From the NCBI RefSeq assembly GCF_001921205.1, contig NZ_MSIE01000019.1, forward strand, positions 61,774-125,773: a stretch of DNA of 64,000 nt, given 5' to 3'. The notes beneath the pieces are model-generated. The model worked only from the letters and a program-made list of their open reading frames with translations, did not search any database and was not told the origin of the DNA. The translations under genes and the position numbers were made by a program. Of this stretch, positions 8,646 to 17,824 are shown piece after piece; the first letter of the stretch is position 1, and the number at the start of each line of letters is the position of its first letter. The DNA is from Actinophytocola xanthii. GTDB lineage: Bacteria > Actinomycetota > Actinomycetes > Mycobacteriales > Pseudonocardiaceae.

Positions 8646-8897
8646 TCAGCCGCCGAGCTGGCCCAGCGCCGTGCTCAGGCCGGCGGCGACGCGGTCGAGC
8701 TCCGCGTCCGAGTTGGGGACCCGGCCGCCGAGCTGGTCGAGGACCTCGCGGCGCGACGTGAGGTGCAGGGCGCCGCGCAGCTCGTCGTCCTCGCTTCCGG
8801 CTGGCACGACGCGGGCCTCGCCGCGGACGTACACCAGCACCGTGTCGTCCTCGGACTCGAGCAGCCGGCGCACGTCGGCCCGGTCGATGGCGGCCAC
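8646..8897 (-). CDS. Small hypothetical protein, 83 aa
   Basis: GTG start with GGAGGA eight bases upstream, three bases after the stop of the 54-residue gene, so the two form a micro-operon. The protein is acidic and alpha/beta in character (DDTVLVYVRGEARVVPAG, then a helical C-terminus). I do not recognise a domain. The good ribosome site, coupling and codon bias support it as a real gene. Confidence 0.6.
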   Translation of the reverse strand: MAAIDRADVRRLLESEDDTVLVYVRGEARVVPAGSEDDELRGALHLTSRREVLDQLGGRVPNSDAELDRVAAGLSTALGQLGG

Positions 8898-8900
8898 GAC

Positions 8901-9065
8901 TCAGTCCTCCGTGGGCGAGTCGCCGAGCATCTCCCGGTACTCGTCCACCTCCTGGGCGGTGGGGTCCACCCCCGCCTCCTGGGCGAACTTCTCCGGGTCC
9001 TGGTCGGACTCCTGGTCGGCACTGAGTGGGAACTGCTCGGGGTACGCCTGGGTCAAGCCCCTCAC
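8901..9065 (-). CDS. Small acidic hypothetical protein, 54 aa
   Basis: A short gene starting GTG at 9065 and ending TGA at 8901. It encodes a strongly acidic, hydrophilic peptide (LTQAYPEQFPLSADQESD at the start, VDEYREMLGDSPTED at the end) with no hydrophobic core, so it is likely disordered or a small helical regulator. Third codon positions are nearly all G or C, as in true genes here. It sits immediately upstream of the 83-residue gene. Function unknown; a TTG at codon 4 is an alternative start. Confidence 0.55.
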   Translation of the reverse strand: MRGLTQAYPEQFPLSADQESDQDPEKFAQEAGVDPTAQEVDEYREMLGDSPTED

Positions 9066-9126
9066 CTGCTTCGTCCGTTGGTCTCCTGCCGCGAGGTACC
9101 CCCGGTGGCGCCGGCCAAACGGGCGC

Positions 9127-9966
9127 TCACGGACAGCGGACGGTCCTGAGGAACGCGGGCAGCAGCCACGGCCGGCGGCCCCAGGCGAGCACCCTGCCGC
9201 TGAGCACGGCCCGTGCCTTGCTGATCCGGTGGAACAGCATCAGGTTGACCGTCGCCGGGTCGAAGCGGATCCGGACGTCGGTCGGGCCGCCCGGTTCCTC
9301 GACCGACACCTCTCCCCGGTGCAGGACCAGGGTGACCGGCGTGGTGTGGTCGGAGCGGAACTCCACGGCGATCCGCCGCTCGCGGGGCGGCTCGTCGTTG
9401 GCCAGCAGGTCGCCGATGTCGCGCCGCAGGAGCTCGACGAAGAACGCCTCGAAGAACAGCGCGGCGTCGGCCGCCGGGATCTCCCAGTCGGCTCCGGTCG
9501 CCCTGGCGATGTCGTGGCCGTGGATCAGCAGCTCGTTCACCAGGTGGGCGAGCATGCCGATGATCGGCAGCTGCGAGCCGCCGAGCCAGGTCACGGTTCT
9601 GGTCGGGTCGGTGTCCTCGGTCGCGGCCAGGACGTGGTCGACGTCGGCGCGCAGCCGGGTGACGAGCACGCGGGGGTCCCGCTCGGTGAACACCTCGAGG
9701 GCACGCCGGTTGAACTCGGCCACCGTGTCGACGGTGCAGCCGAGCAACGCGTCCTCGACCGCCGCCACCGACGGCCGCGCGTCGGGGCCGACCAGCCCGG
9801 TGTTCATCCACGCGAGGGAGGCCACGTGGGCCGCGGTCACGGCCACCGACCAGTCCGGTGTCGCCATCGCCGCGGGATCGCTGCGGACCACGAGCTCGGC
9901 GAACCGGTCCGTGGTGTCCGCGATCGCGACCCGGGTCGCCTTCCAACTCTCCTGGGTGACTGGCAC
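9127..9966 (-). CDS. Maleylpyruvate isomerase-family, mycothiol-dependent-type protein
   Basis: 279 aa. The N-terminal half is the DinB-like four-helix domain of the MDMPI family, including WSVAVTAAHVASLAWMN and the metal-site helix VNELLIHGHDIARATG. The C-terminal 100 residues resemble the SCP2-like domain attached to many actinobacterial members (VEFRSDHTTPVTLVLHRG). Such proteins use mycothiol in isomerase or transferase reactions, but most are uncharacterised and I assign no substrate. It is followed at a distance on the same strand by the small-protein pair. Confidence 0.82.
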   Translation of the reverse strand: MPVTQESWKATRVAIADTTDRFAELVVRSDPAAMATPDWSVAVTAAHVASLAWMNTGLVGPDARPSVAAVEDALLGCTVDTVAEFNRRALEVFTERDPRVLVTRLRADVDHVLAATEDTDPTRTVTWLGGSQLPIIGMLAHLVNELLIHGHDIARATGADWEIPAADAALFFEAFFVELLRRDIGDLLANDEPPRERRIAVEFRSDHTTPVTLVLHRGEVSVEEPGGPTDVRIRFDPATVNLMLFHRISKARAVLSGRVLAWGRRPWLLPAFLRTVRCP

Positions 9967-10028
9967 ACCAGCAGGCTATCCGCGCCGGCGGCCCACCCGG
10001 ATCTCCTGACGTGCTCGATGGCCGCGCG

Positions 10029-13000
10029 TCAGGGCCGGGCCGGGCAGACCGGCTGGTACTCCACCCCGGCGAAGTACTGGTTCCAGCTCCGCTCGTCCAG
10101 CGGCGGGGAGACCGTGTCGCAGATCCGCCGGGCCGCGTGGTGCTCGTCGACCTCCCACAGGCGGACGGTGCGGTCGCCGCTCGCGGTGAGCAACGTCTGT
10201 CCGGTTGGGACGAACGTCAGCGCGTAGACCCGGTCGCCGTGGCCGGTGAGCGTCGCCGCCTCGGTTCGGTCGCCGAGCCGCCAGAGGCGCACGCCACGGT
10301 CGGCGCTGGCGCTGGCCAGCGAGCGGCCGTCGGGCGCGTAGGCGACGGCGTGCACGGTGTCGGCGTGACCGGTCAGCCGGGCGGACGCGGTCGCGGTGGC
10401 GACGTTCCACAGGCGCACGGTGTGGTCGGCGCCCCCGCTCGCCAGCTCCCGGCCGTCCGGCCGGAACGCGACGGACTTCACCGCGTGGGTGTGGCCCACC
10501 AGCGCCGCCGTGGCCCGACGCTCCACCGGATCCCACAGGCGGACCGAGAAGTCGGCCGACCCGCTGGCGAGCACCCGGCCGTCCGGTCCAAACGCGAGCG
10601 ACTGCACCGAGTCCGTATGTCCTTTCAGGACGCCGCGGAGTACTCCGCGCGCGGCGTCCCACAACCTGATGACGCGGTCGGTACCGCCGGTCGCCAGCAG
10701 CCGTCCGTCCGGGCTGACGGCGACCGCGTTCACCGCGTCGGTGTGCCCGGCCAGTGGCGGCAGCCGGCGCGGCCGCCGCGGGTCGCGAACCTCCCAGCGG
10801 TGCGCCAGGTGGTCCGCGCCGGCGCCGGTCAGCGTCCGCGCGTCGGGGCTGAACGCCAACGCGTTCACCGCCCCGGCCGGTCCACGCAGGACGGCGAGCG
10901 CCTCGCCGGTGGTCCTGTCCCACAACCGCACGGTGCGGTCGTAGCCGGCGGTAGCGACCAGGCGGCCGGACGGGGCGACGGCGACGGCGTAGACCGAGTC
11001 GCGATGCCCGGCGAGCATCGAGCCGGGCAGGTCCCACAACCGCACGGTGTGGTCGTCCCCGGCGGTGGCCAGGCCCGTGCCGCCGAGGAAGACCGCGCCC
11101 ACCGCGGCGGCGGTGTGGCCGCCGAGCACCAGGGGCTCGGCCGGGTCGGCGCGGTCCCACAGCCGCACCGCGTGGTCGGCTCCCCCGCTCACCAGCCGAC
11201 GCCCGGTGGGGTCGAACGCCACCGCGCGGACCGCGTCGCTGTGCCCCACCAGCACCCGGGCGCCGCCCGGTTCGCCCACCGGCCACAGCCGGACGGTGTG
11301 GTCCTCGCCGCCGGTCGCCACCTCGCGGCCGTCGGGGCTGACAGCGACCGCGTGTACGGGTCCGACGTGTCCGAGCAGCCGACGCCCGGGGCCGGCGCCG
11401 CGCTCGGTGAGGGGCCAGAGGCTGGTGACCCCGTCCCAGCCGGCGGTGGCCAGCACCTTCCCGGACGGGGCGAAGGCCAGGGCGGTCACCGCGTCGCCGT
11501 GCCGGGCCAGGGCGGGCAGCGGCCGGGGCCGGTGGAGGTCGCTGAGGTCCCAGAGGCGAACGGTGCGGTCGGTGCTCGCCGTGGCCAGCAACCGCCCGTC
11601 CGGGGCGAAGGCGACGGCGTTGACGCCGTCGGCATGGCCGGGCACGGTCGCGACCAGCGCGCCGGTGGCGGTGTCCCACAGGCGGGCGGTGCGGTCCCAG
11701 CTGGCCGTGGCCACCACCGCGCCGTCCGGGCTGAACGCGACGCCGACGACGTTGCCGGTGTGCCCGCTGAGCGTGGCCCGTTCGCGCGGGTGGTGGGGGT
11801 CGGCCACGTCGACGAGCCGTGCCGTCCGGTCCCGGCTGGCGGTGGCGAGCAGGCGTTCGGCCGGGGTGAAGGCCACGGCGTTGACGTTGTCCTGGTGGGC
11901 GGCGAGGCGCGTGGCGTAGGCGGGGGTGAACGAGCCGAGCATGGCGCCGCGGGCCTCGGCGGTGGGGGCGAGCCGGTAGGCGGCCAAGGCAAGCTGTGCT
12001 GCCAGCGCCGGGTCCGAGCCGCGCAGCTCCCGCGCCTCCCCGGCGACCTTCTGCGAGACCACGGTGTTGCGCTGCCGCGTGGACTCCGCCCCGGAGCGCA
12101 CGGCCACGGCGCCGACCCCGGCGGTGACCACCAGCAGCACCGTGAGCAGCGCGACCAGCTGCCGCAGCCGCCGGCTGCTCCGCCGGGCCGCCGCGAGCTC
12201 GGTGGCCTCGGCGGCGAGGCTCGCGGCGAGGAAGTCCGACTCCCGGGCGGTGAGTGGGTGCGGCGGGCGGTCCAGCCACTCACGCACCGGCTGGAGGCGG
12301 GCACCCCGCAGCAGCGCGCCGCGGTCGCGGTCCAGTGCGTGCCAGACGGCGGCCGCATCGGACAGGTCGCGGTGGGCGCGCAAGCCGTCCCGGTCCTCCG
12401 CGAGCCAGGCACGCAGCCGGGGCCAGCAGCGGATCAGGGCCTCGTGCGAGATCTCCACCCGGTCCCGGTCGAGCGTCACCAGCCGGTGCTCGGTCAGCTC
12501 CTCGAGGACGCGTGCGGTGTCCCGGTCCTCGTCCAGCTCGTCGCGCGGGATGCGCCGCTTGGTGTCCTCGGTTCCCTCGCCGAGCGCGGTGAGCCGGGTG
12601 AACAGCGACCGCGCGACCTCGCGCTGCGGCTCGCTGAGCCGGTCGAACACCGACTCGGCGGTGCGCGCCAGCGCCCCCTCGAACCCGCCGGCGGCCTGGA
12701 AGCCCTTCATTGTCAGGGTGTTCCCGCGTCGGCGTCGCCAGGTCTCCAGCAGCGCGTGGGACAGCAGCGGCAGCGCGCCCGCCTGGCCGTCGGCGCGGGT
12801 GACGAGCTCGGTCAGCAGCGCGGTCTCCACCGAGTGGCCGGCACGCACGGCCGGCTGGACCACAGCGGCGCGCAGCTCCTCGCTGGTCATCGGGCCGACC
12901 GTGACCTGGCCCTGGTTCATCGCCTCCACCAGGGCGGGGTAGGCCGTGCAGTGCCCGTGGAAGTCCGACCGCACCCCGAACACCACCCGGCAGGCGCTGC

Positions 13001-13733
13001 CCCAGGTGCTGGCGGCGGTGACCAGCTGGTCGACGAACCGGCGCCGCTCGTCCGGGTCCTGGCAGAGCGTGAAGACCTCCTCGAACTGGTCGACGACCAC
13101 GACCAGCTCCTGCTCCGGAGCCGCCAGGCGTACGGCGCGGTGCAGAGCGCGCCGGTCGCCGTTGGCCGGCGCGGGAATCTCGGCGCCGAGATAGCGGGTC
13201 AGCTGGACCGCGCACTCCTCGAGCGGGTGGGCGCCCGGCGTGAACACCACGGCGTGTGGCACCCGGGGCACCAGGCCCGCGCGCAGCAGCGAGGACTTCC
13301 CGGCCCCCGACGCGCCGACGACCACCACGACGCGCTGCCGGGAGACCCGGTCGACGAGCTGGTCGACCACGCGTTCCCGGCCGAAGAACCGCTCGGCGTC
13401 CTCGGCCTGGAACGCGGCCAGTCCCACGTAGGGTGAGTCGGCCGCGTCGTCCGGTGTGGACGGTGGGATGGCGGCGACAGCCACCTCGTGCCAGCGCCGT
13501 TCCCATTCCTCCTCGTCGCCGCCGCACGCCCGCACGTAGGCCAGCGTCACCGGCAGGCTCGGCAGCCTGCGCCCCCCGGCGGCCTGCGAGAGCGCCGCCT
13601 CCGAGTAGTGCGCCCGGGCGCTCAGCTCCCGGTAGGTCAACCGCCCCGCCCGCTCCCGCAGCGATCTCAGATCCCGCGCGAAGCGCAGCAGGGCGCTGTC
13701 GCCCACGTCCAGTGGGCGTTCACGTCGTGGCAT
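10029..13733 (-). CDS. HTH / nSTAND-type NTPase / 14 WD40-repeat regulator
   Basis: 1234 aa. Residues 10-72 form an XRE-like helix-turn-helix (LTYRELSARAHYSEAALSQ). Residues 100-520 are a STAND NTPase with Walker A GASGAGKSS at 140-148 and Walker B VVVVDQFEE at 211-219. A single membrane segment (LVALLTVLLVVTAGVGAVAV) follows. The C-terminal half has 14 WD40 repeats, enough for two seven-blade propellers. The ATG at 13733 is chosen because homologues begin MPRRERP; an ATG at 13757 would add eight residues. STAND proteins switch by ATP-driven oligomerisation after ligand binding to the propeller. The DNA-binding and membrane parts together suggest a membrane-tethered signal sensor. Confidence 0.9.
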   Translation of the reverse strand: MPRRERPLDVGDSALLRFARDLRSLRERAGRLTYRELSARAHYSEAALSQAAGGRRLPSLPVTLAYVRACGGDEEEWERRWHEVAVAAIPPSTPDDAADSPYVGLAAFQAEDAERFFGRERVVDQLVDRVSRQRVVVVVGASGAGKSSLLRAGLVPRVPHAVVFTPGAHPLEECAVQLTRYLGAEIPAPANGDRRALHRAVRLAAPEQELVVVVDQFEEVFTLCQDPDERRRFVDQLVTAASTWGSACRVVFGVRSDFHGHCTAYPALVEAMNQGQVTVGPMTSEELRAAVVQPAVRAGHSVETALLTELVTRADGQAGALPLLSHALLETWRRRRGNTLTMKGFQAAGGFEGALARTAESVFDRLSEPQREVARSLFTRLTALGEGTEDTKRRIPRDELDEDRDTARVLEELTEHRLVTLDRDRVEISHEALIRCWPRLRAWLAEDRDGLRAHRDLSDAAAVWHALDRDRGALLRGARLQPVREWLDRPPHPLTARESDFLAASLAAEATELAAARRSSRRLRQLVALLTVLLVVTAGVGAVAVRSGAESTRQRNTVVSQKVAGEARELRGSDPALAAQLALAAYRLAPTAEARGAMLGSFTPAYATRLAAHQDNVNAVAFTPAERLLATASRDRTARLVDVADPHHPRERATLSGHTGNVVGVAFSPDGAVVATASWDRTARLWDTATGALVATVPGHADGVNAVAFAPDGRLLATASTDRTVRLWDLSDLHRPRPLPALARHGDAVTALAFAPSGKVLATAGWDGVTSLWPLTERGAGPGRRLLGHVGPVHAVAVSPDGREVATGGEDHTVRLWPVGEPGGARVLVGHSDAVRAVAFDPTGRRLVSGGADHAVRLWDRADPAEPLVLGGHTAAAVGAVFLGGTGLATAGDDHTVRLWDLPGSMLAGHRDSVYAVAVAPSGRLVATAGYDRTVRLWDRTTGEALAVLRGPAGAVNALAFSPDARTLTGAGADHLAHRWEVRDPRRPRRLPPLAGHTDAVNAVAVSPDGRLLATGGTDRVIRLWDAARGVLRGVLKGHTDSVQSLAFGPDGRVLASGSADFSVRLWDPVERRATAALVGHTHAVKSVAFRPDGRELASGGADHTVRLWNVATATASARLTGHADTVHAVAYAPDGRSLASASADRGVRLWRLGDRTEAATLTGHGDRVYALTFVPTGQTLLTASGDRTVRLWEVDEHHAARRICDTVSPPLDERSWNQYFAGVEYQPVCPARP

Positions 13734-13770
13734 CCCCCAAACACCCCCGGCGGCCATTCTTCCGGGTTTT

Positions 13771-13805
13771 GTTGTTCACGCAAACCACTGTCGATGGTGA
13801 ACAAC
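13771..13805. promoter_or_regulatory. Perfect 9-base inverted repeat upstream of the WD40 regulator
   Basis: GTTGTTCAC (13771-13779) and GTGAACAAC (13797-13805) flank 17 bases. The dyad lies between the end of the ATP-grasp operon and the HTH-NTPase start. It could be an operator bound by that HTH, or a weak hairpin ending the operon; no T-run follows, which favours the operator reading. Confidence 0.5.
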
Positions 13806-13812
13806 GGCGGCC

Positions 13813-15138
13813 TCACACCCCGTCGTAGTAGAAGATGCCGGTGGTGCGGGCGGCCTCGGTGACGCCCATGCCGATCACCGCGTCGGCGCCGGCTGGCAGG
13901 GCGCGGATGTGGGATCCCGCATAGCCCTCGGGCGTGAGGAAGCAGTCCCAGACGGCGTGCCAGTCCCGGCTCCGTCCGGTGGCCGGGTCGAGGACCGGCT
14001 CGGCGCGCGGAACCACGCGGCGCTGCACGATCGCGCCCTGGTCGACGGCCGCTGTCAGGGCTCGTTTCCAGTCCAGCTCATCGGTCTGCCAGCCCGCGAC
14101 GATGCCCTGGCCGCCGAAGTCCGCGCCGGGCTTGAGAATCAGCTCCGCGCCGTGGGCCAGGCAGTGCTCGAGCAGGTCGGGCGTCATCGTGCGGGTCCAC
14201 GGCAGCAGTTCGTCGGCCAGCGCCACCTCGTCCTCGGTCAGCTCCCCCCGCAGCTCCGCGAGCAGCGCCAGCGACCGCTTGTTGTTGTACAGCTCCCCCG
14301 CCAGCGAGCTGAACAGCACCACCGCGCCCTCGGCGTCCGCCCGCACCAGCGAGTCCACCACGCGCAGCCCGGCCGGGTCGTCGAGAACGTCGCCGACGCC
14401 GAAGTAACGCAGCACCACGTCCACCGGCCGGCCGTGCACCGTCGCCCGCCCGCCCGCGAAGCCGACGTCGCCCAGCTCGGCCAGCAGGACCTCGACACCG
14501 AAGCCGGCCAGCATCTCCTGGAACGACGTCGCCAGGTGCAGGTAGGGCGCCATCGCCCCGTTGCCGTCCACGAAGGCCACCAGCGGCGAGCGTCCGCCGC
14601 ACAGGGGCGCAGCGGCGGCGCGCAGTGCCCGGTCCACCCGGACGCCCGTGTCCACGAAGCCGAGGCCGTGCTCGGCGGCGAACGCGTGGAAGGCCGGCAC
14701 CTCCAGCAGCGCCGCGGAGATCTGTGCCCGGTCCAGCCCGCCGAGCGCGCTGCCGACGTTCAGCTCCAGCAGCCGCAGGGACTCGCCGTCGTGGTACAGG
14801 TCGGCCCGGCCGTACAGCTCGGGCCGGCCGGTGAACGGGGCGAGGTAGCCCGCCCGGCGCGGGTCCATCCCCACCGCGCGGGCGTACCGCTCCCGGTCCC
14901 CGCCGAAGAACCGGTCCGGCACCGAGAGCAGCAGGTCGAGCAACGCCACCACCCGGTCGGCCAGGCCGAGTATCTCCGGCCGCGGGATGAAGAACGGACG
15001 GGGCAGGAACCGGTCGCGCATGGAGGCGACCAGGGCGGGTGGCAGGCGCGCGCGGCTCATCGACTCGGCGAGCGCGCGGTCACCGGCCGCGCAGCGGCGG
15101 TTGTACTCGGCGGTCACCGGGTCGAGCTGCCCGGTCAC
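13813..15138 (-). CDS. Glutathionylspermidine synthase-like ATP-grasp ligase, copy 1
   Basis: 441 aa, GTG start overlapping the previous stop (GTGA). The substrate-side signature YHDGESLRLLELNVGSALGG is near residue 115 and the ATP-grasp lysine region ELILKPGADFGGQGIVAG near residue 325, followed by GAIVQRRVVPRAEPV. This order fits the COG0754 and circularly permuted ATP-grasp group, which joins a carboxylate to an amine with ATP cleavage. It shares these blocks with its upstream neighbour, so the two are tandem duplicates. Last gene of the left arm; probable amide-forming step in the pathway. Substrates unknown. Confidence 0.8.
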   Translation of the reverse strand: MTGQLDPVTAEYNRRCAAGDRALAESMSRARLPPALVASMRDRFLPRPFFIPRPEILGLADRVVALLDLLLSVPDRFFGGDRERYARAVGMDPRRAGYLAPFTGRPELYGRADLYHDGESLRLLELNVGSALGGLDRAQISAALLEVPAFHAFAAEHGLGFVDTGVRVDRALRAAAAPLCGGRSPLVAFVDGNGAMAPYLHLATSFQEMLAGFGVEVLLAELGDVGFAGGRATVHGRPVDVVLRYFGVGDVLDDPAGLRVVDSLVRADAEGAVVLFSSLAGELYNNKRSLALLAELRGELTEDEVALADELLPWTRTMTPDLLEHCLAHGAELILKPGADFGGQGIVAGWQTDELDWKRALTAAVDQGAIVQRRVVPRAEPVLDPATGRSRDWHAVWDCFLTPEGYAGSHIRALPAGADAVIGMGVTEAARTTGIFYYDGV

Positions 15139-16532
15139 GACGCACCGGCCGGGAACTGGAAGACCGCGCCCGCGCGGCGGGTCGGCGCGTGCCGGGCGAC
15201 CTCGTCGTCGATCGGCATCGTCCGCAGGCTGCACCCCGCGTAGCCGTCCGGGACGAGGTAGACCCCCCAGGTCGCGGCGTACTCCTCGACCTCGCCGGTC
15301 TCGGGGAGCACCACCTGTTCGGCCCGGCGGACGACGCGGCGCTGGACCAGCGCCCCCTGCTCGACACCGTCGGCGAGCGCGTCGGCCCAGTTCTGGTCGC
15401 CGGTGGCCCAGCCGGCGACGATGCCCTGTCCCCGGAAACTGCGCTGGGGCTTGAGAATCAGCGACTCCCGGTGCTCGCGGCAGTACCCGAGCAGGTCGAC
15501 CGTCTCCCCGCCGGCCTCGGTCTCCCCGGGCGTGAGCAACCGCGTCCAGGGCAGCACCCGGTCGACCAGCTCGGCCTCCTCGGCGGTGAACGCGTCCCGC
15601 AGACGGCTGTCGGACATCAGTGCCAGCGCGGCCTTGTTGTGGTAGAGCGAGCTCCGCAACGACGTCCACAGCACGACCCGGCCCGCGTCGTGGGCGCGGA
15701 AGACCCGCTCGGCGGCCCGTGCCACGCCCGGCTCGGTGACCATCTCGTTCTCGGTGAAGTGGCGTTGGATCAGGTCGATCCGCCTGCCGTGCAGGAAGAG
15801 CCGACCGTCGCGCTCGGTGAGCTCGCCAACCGTGCCCAGCACCACCTCCAGCCCCTGGGCCGCCATCATCTCCACATAGGACTCCGCGACCGCCTCGTAG
15901 GGGCCGAACCCGGAGTCGGACTCGACGAAGCCCACGACCGGGTCGGCGCCGCCGGTCAGCTCGCGCGCGGCCTCCCGGTACAACCGCGCGACCTTCTCCC
16001 CCGTGTGCACGTGGACCAGCCCGTGCTCCGCGGCGAACTCGGCGAACGCGTCGACCCGCAGCAGCATCCGCCCGATCTCCGAGCGGTCGATGCCGCCCTG
16101 GGCACTGCCGATGTTGAACTCCAGCAGCCGCAACGACTCCCCGTCGTGGTAGGCGTCGACCCGGCCGTACCGCTCCGGTCGGCCAGGGTGGCGGGACAGG
16201 ATCGCCGCGCGCCGGCGTTCCATGCCCAGGGCCGCGCAGTAACCGGCGGTGTCCCCGTCGAACAGGCGCTCGGGCAGCGAGGTCAGCAGGTCGAAGAACA
16301 CGGCCAGGTCGGCGCTGAACCTGCCGACCGTCTCCTCGGCGAGGAACAGCGGCCGCGGCAGGAGCTGGTCGCCGTTGGCCGCGAGGAAGGCCTGGCCGAA
16401 CGGCGCCCGGGCGACGGCGTCCAGCAGCCCGCGGTCGCCGGCCAGGCAGCGCCGCAGGTAGGCGTCGGTCACCCGGTCGGTCGTCACGGCGCTGTCAGTC
16501 CCAGCGCTGTCGGTGATGGCGGTGTCGGTCAT
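15135..16532 (-). CDS. Glutathionylspermidine synthase-like ATP-grasp ligase, copy 2
   Basis: 465 aa from ATG at 16532, overlapping the MFS gene stop. It shows the same two blocks as copy 1 (YHDGESLRLLEFNIGSAQGG and LILKPQRSFRGQGIVAGW), plus GALVQRRVVRRAEQVVLPE. The N-terminal 20 residues are a low-complexity TDTAITDSAGTDS tail absent from copy 1. The identical architecture with divergent surroundings indicates duplication followed by specialisation, perhaps for two successive couplings. Cytoplasmic; product unknown. Confidence 0.8.
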   Translation of the reverse strand: MTDTAITDSAGTDSAVTTDRVTDAYLRRCLAGDRGLLDAVARAPFGQAFLAANGDQLLPRPLFLAEETVGRFSADLAVFFDLLTSLPERLFDGDTAGYCAALGMERRRAAILSRHPGRPERYGRVDAYHDGESLRLLEFNIGSAQGGIDRSEIGRMLLRVDAFAEFAAEHGLVHVHTGEKVARLYREAARELTGGADPVVGFVESDSGFGPYEAVAESYVEMMAAQGLEVVLGTVGELTERDGRLFLHGRRIDLIQRHFTENEMVTEPGVARAAERVFRAHDAGRVVLWTSLRSSLYHNKAALALMSDSRLRDAFTAEEAELVDRVLPWTRLLTPGETEAGGETVDLLGYCREHRESLILKPQRSFRGQGIVAGWATGDQNWADALADGVEQGALVQRRVVRRAEQVVLPETGEVEEYAATWGVYLVPDGYAGCSLRTMPIDDEVARHAPTRRAGAVFQFPAGAS

Positions 16533-17824
16533 GCCGGCTCGGTCCTCTCCGGCGCTTCCGCGCCCGGGTAGTCGCTGTCGAGTGAGGTCATGGAGCGCAG
16601 GGGCGAGAACAGGACGGGCAGCCAGGCCACGGCGAGCCCCACGGCGGCGATCCACATGACCGTGCGCACCCCGAGGAAGGTGGCGATCACGCCGGCGAGG
16701 AGGGCGGCGACCGCCTCCATGCCGTTCATCACGAACCGCATGGTCGCGTTCATCCTGCTCAGCAGGCGGTCGGGGGTGACCCGCTGGCGGAAGCTGACCA
16801 GCACGACGTTGTTGTGCCCGACCCGGAAGATGATCACCGTCCAGGCCGCCGAGGCCACCCACTGCCAGCCGCCGACGTCCATCATCGGCACCAGGAAGCC
16901 GAACGGGATCCCGACGATGCCCAGGATCCACAGCGACTGCCCGGCTCCCAGCCGCCGGCACACCCAGGTCGCGGTGGACACCCCCAGGAGCACACCGAGA
17001 CCTCCGAAGGTGAAGAACACCCCGACCGCGCCGCCGCCGAGCCCGAGCTCGCGGACCAGCACCAGCGGTGCGGCGACGATGGCGAAGGTGAGGAACAGGT
17101 TGGTCAGCGCCCCGGCGACGACGATCGGCCGCAGCAGCGGGTGGTGCCAGACGAACCGCGTCCCCTCGCCGATCTCGGTGAGCAGCCGCGGGTGCTCCCG
17201 CCGTTCCGGCTCCGGCTCGCGCTGGCGCACCCCGGAGATGAACAGCGCGGACCAGAGGAAGCTGACCGCGTCGATCAGGATCGCGATCGGCGCGGCGAAG
17301 AACTGCACCACGTACCCGGCCACGCTGGGCCCGGCCAGCGAGCTGACCGCCTCCACGCTGCCCAGCCGGGAGTTGGCCGGCAGCAGCTGGTCGCGGCCGA
17401 CCACCGCGGGCAGGTAGCTGCGCGCGGCGACGTCGAAGAACACGTTCCCGACGCCGGTCAGCAGCGACACGACGTAGAGCTGCTCGATCGTCAGCACGCC
17501 CAGTGCCCAGGCGGCCGGCACCGACCCGAGCAGCAGCGCCCTGCCCAGGTCCGAGGTGACCATCACCCAGCGCTTCCTGGTGCGGTCCAGCAGCGCGCCC
17601 GCGGGCAGCCCGACGGTCAGGAACGCGACGAACCGCAGCATCCACAGCGCCCCGACCTCGGCCGGGCTCGCCTCGAGCACGATCACCGCGACCAGCGGGA
17701 GGGCCACGAAGGTGATCTCCGAACCCATCGTGCTGGCGGTGGCTGCGGTGAACAGCCGGCGGAACCCCTGGTTGCGCCAGAGCGACCCGGGTGCCTCGTC
17801 GGTGCGGTCGGCGGTGGCGGTCAT
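16529..17824 (-). CDS. MFS transporter, probable product exporter
   Basis: 431 aa, twelve hydrophobic segments in the EnttS/MFS_3-like pattern common to antibiotic and siderophore exporters. The conserved motif A variant GLPAGALLDRTRKRW lies between the second and third segments. The N-terminus is short and basic (SLWRNQGFRRLF). It is coupled by ATGA overlaps to ATP-grasp genes on both sides, so it is part of the same transcript and probably exports the finished compound and gives self-protection. Direction of transport is inferred. Confidence 0.85.
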   Translation of the reverse strand: MTATADRTDEAPGSLWRNQGFRRLFTAATASTMGSEITFVALPLVAVIVLEASPAEVGALWMLRFVAFLTVGLPAGALLDRTRKRWVMVTSDLGRALLLGSVPAAWALGVLTIEQLYVVSLLTGVGNVFFDVAARSYLPAVVGRDQLLPANSRLGSVEAVSSLAGPSVAGYVVQFFAAPIAILIDAVSFLWSALFISGVRQREPEPERREHPRLLTEIGEGTRFVWHHPLLRPIVVAGALTNLFLTFAIVAAPLVLVRELGLGGGAVGVFFTFGGLGVLLGVSTATWVCRRLGAGQSLWILGIVGIPFGFLVPMMDVGGWQWVASAAWTVIIFRVGHNNVVLVSFRQRVTPDRLLSRMNATMRFVMNGMEAVAALLAGVIATFLGVRTVMWIAAVGLAVAWLPVLFSPLRSMTSLDSDYPGAEAPERTEPA

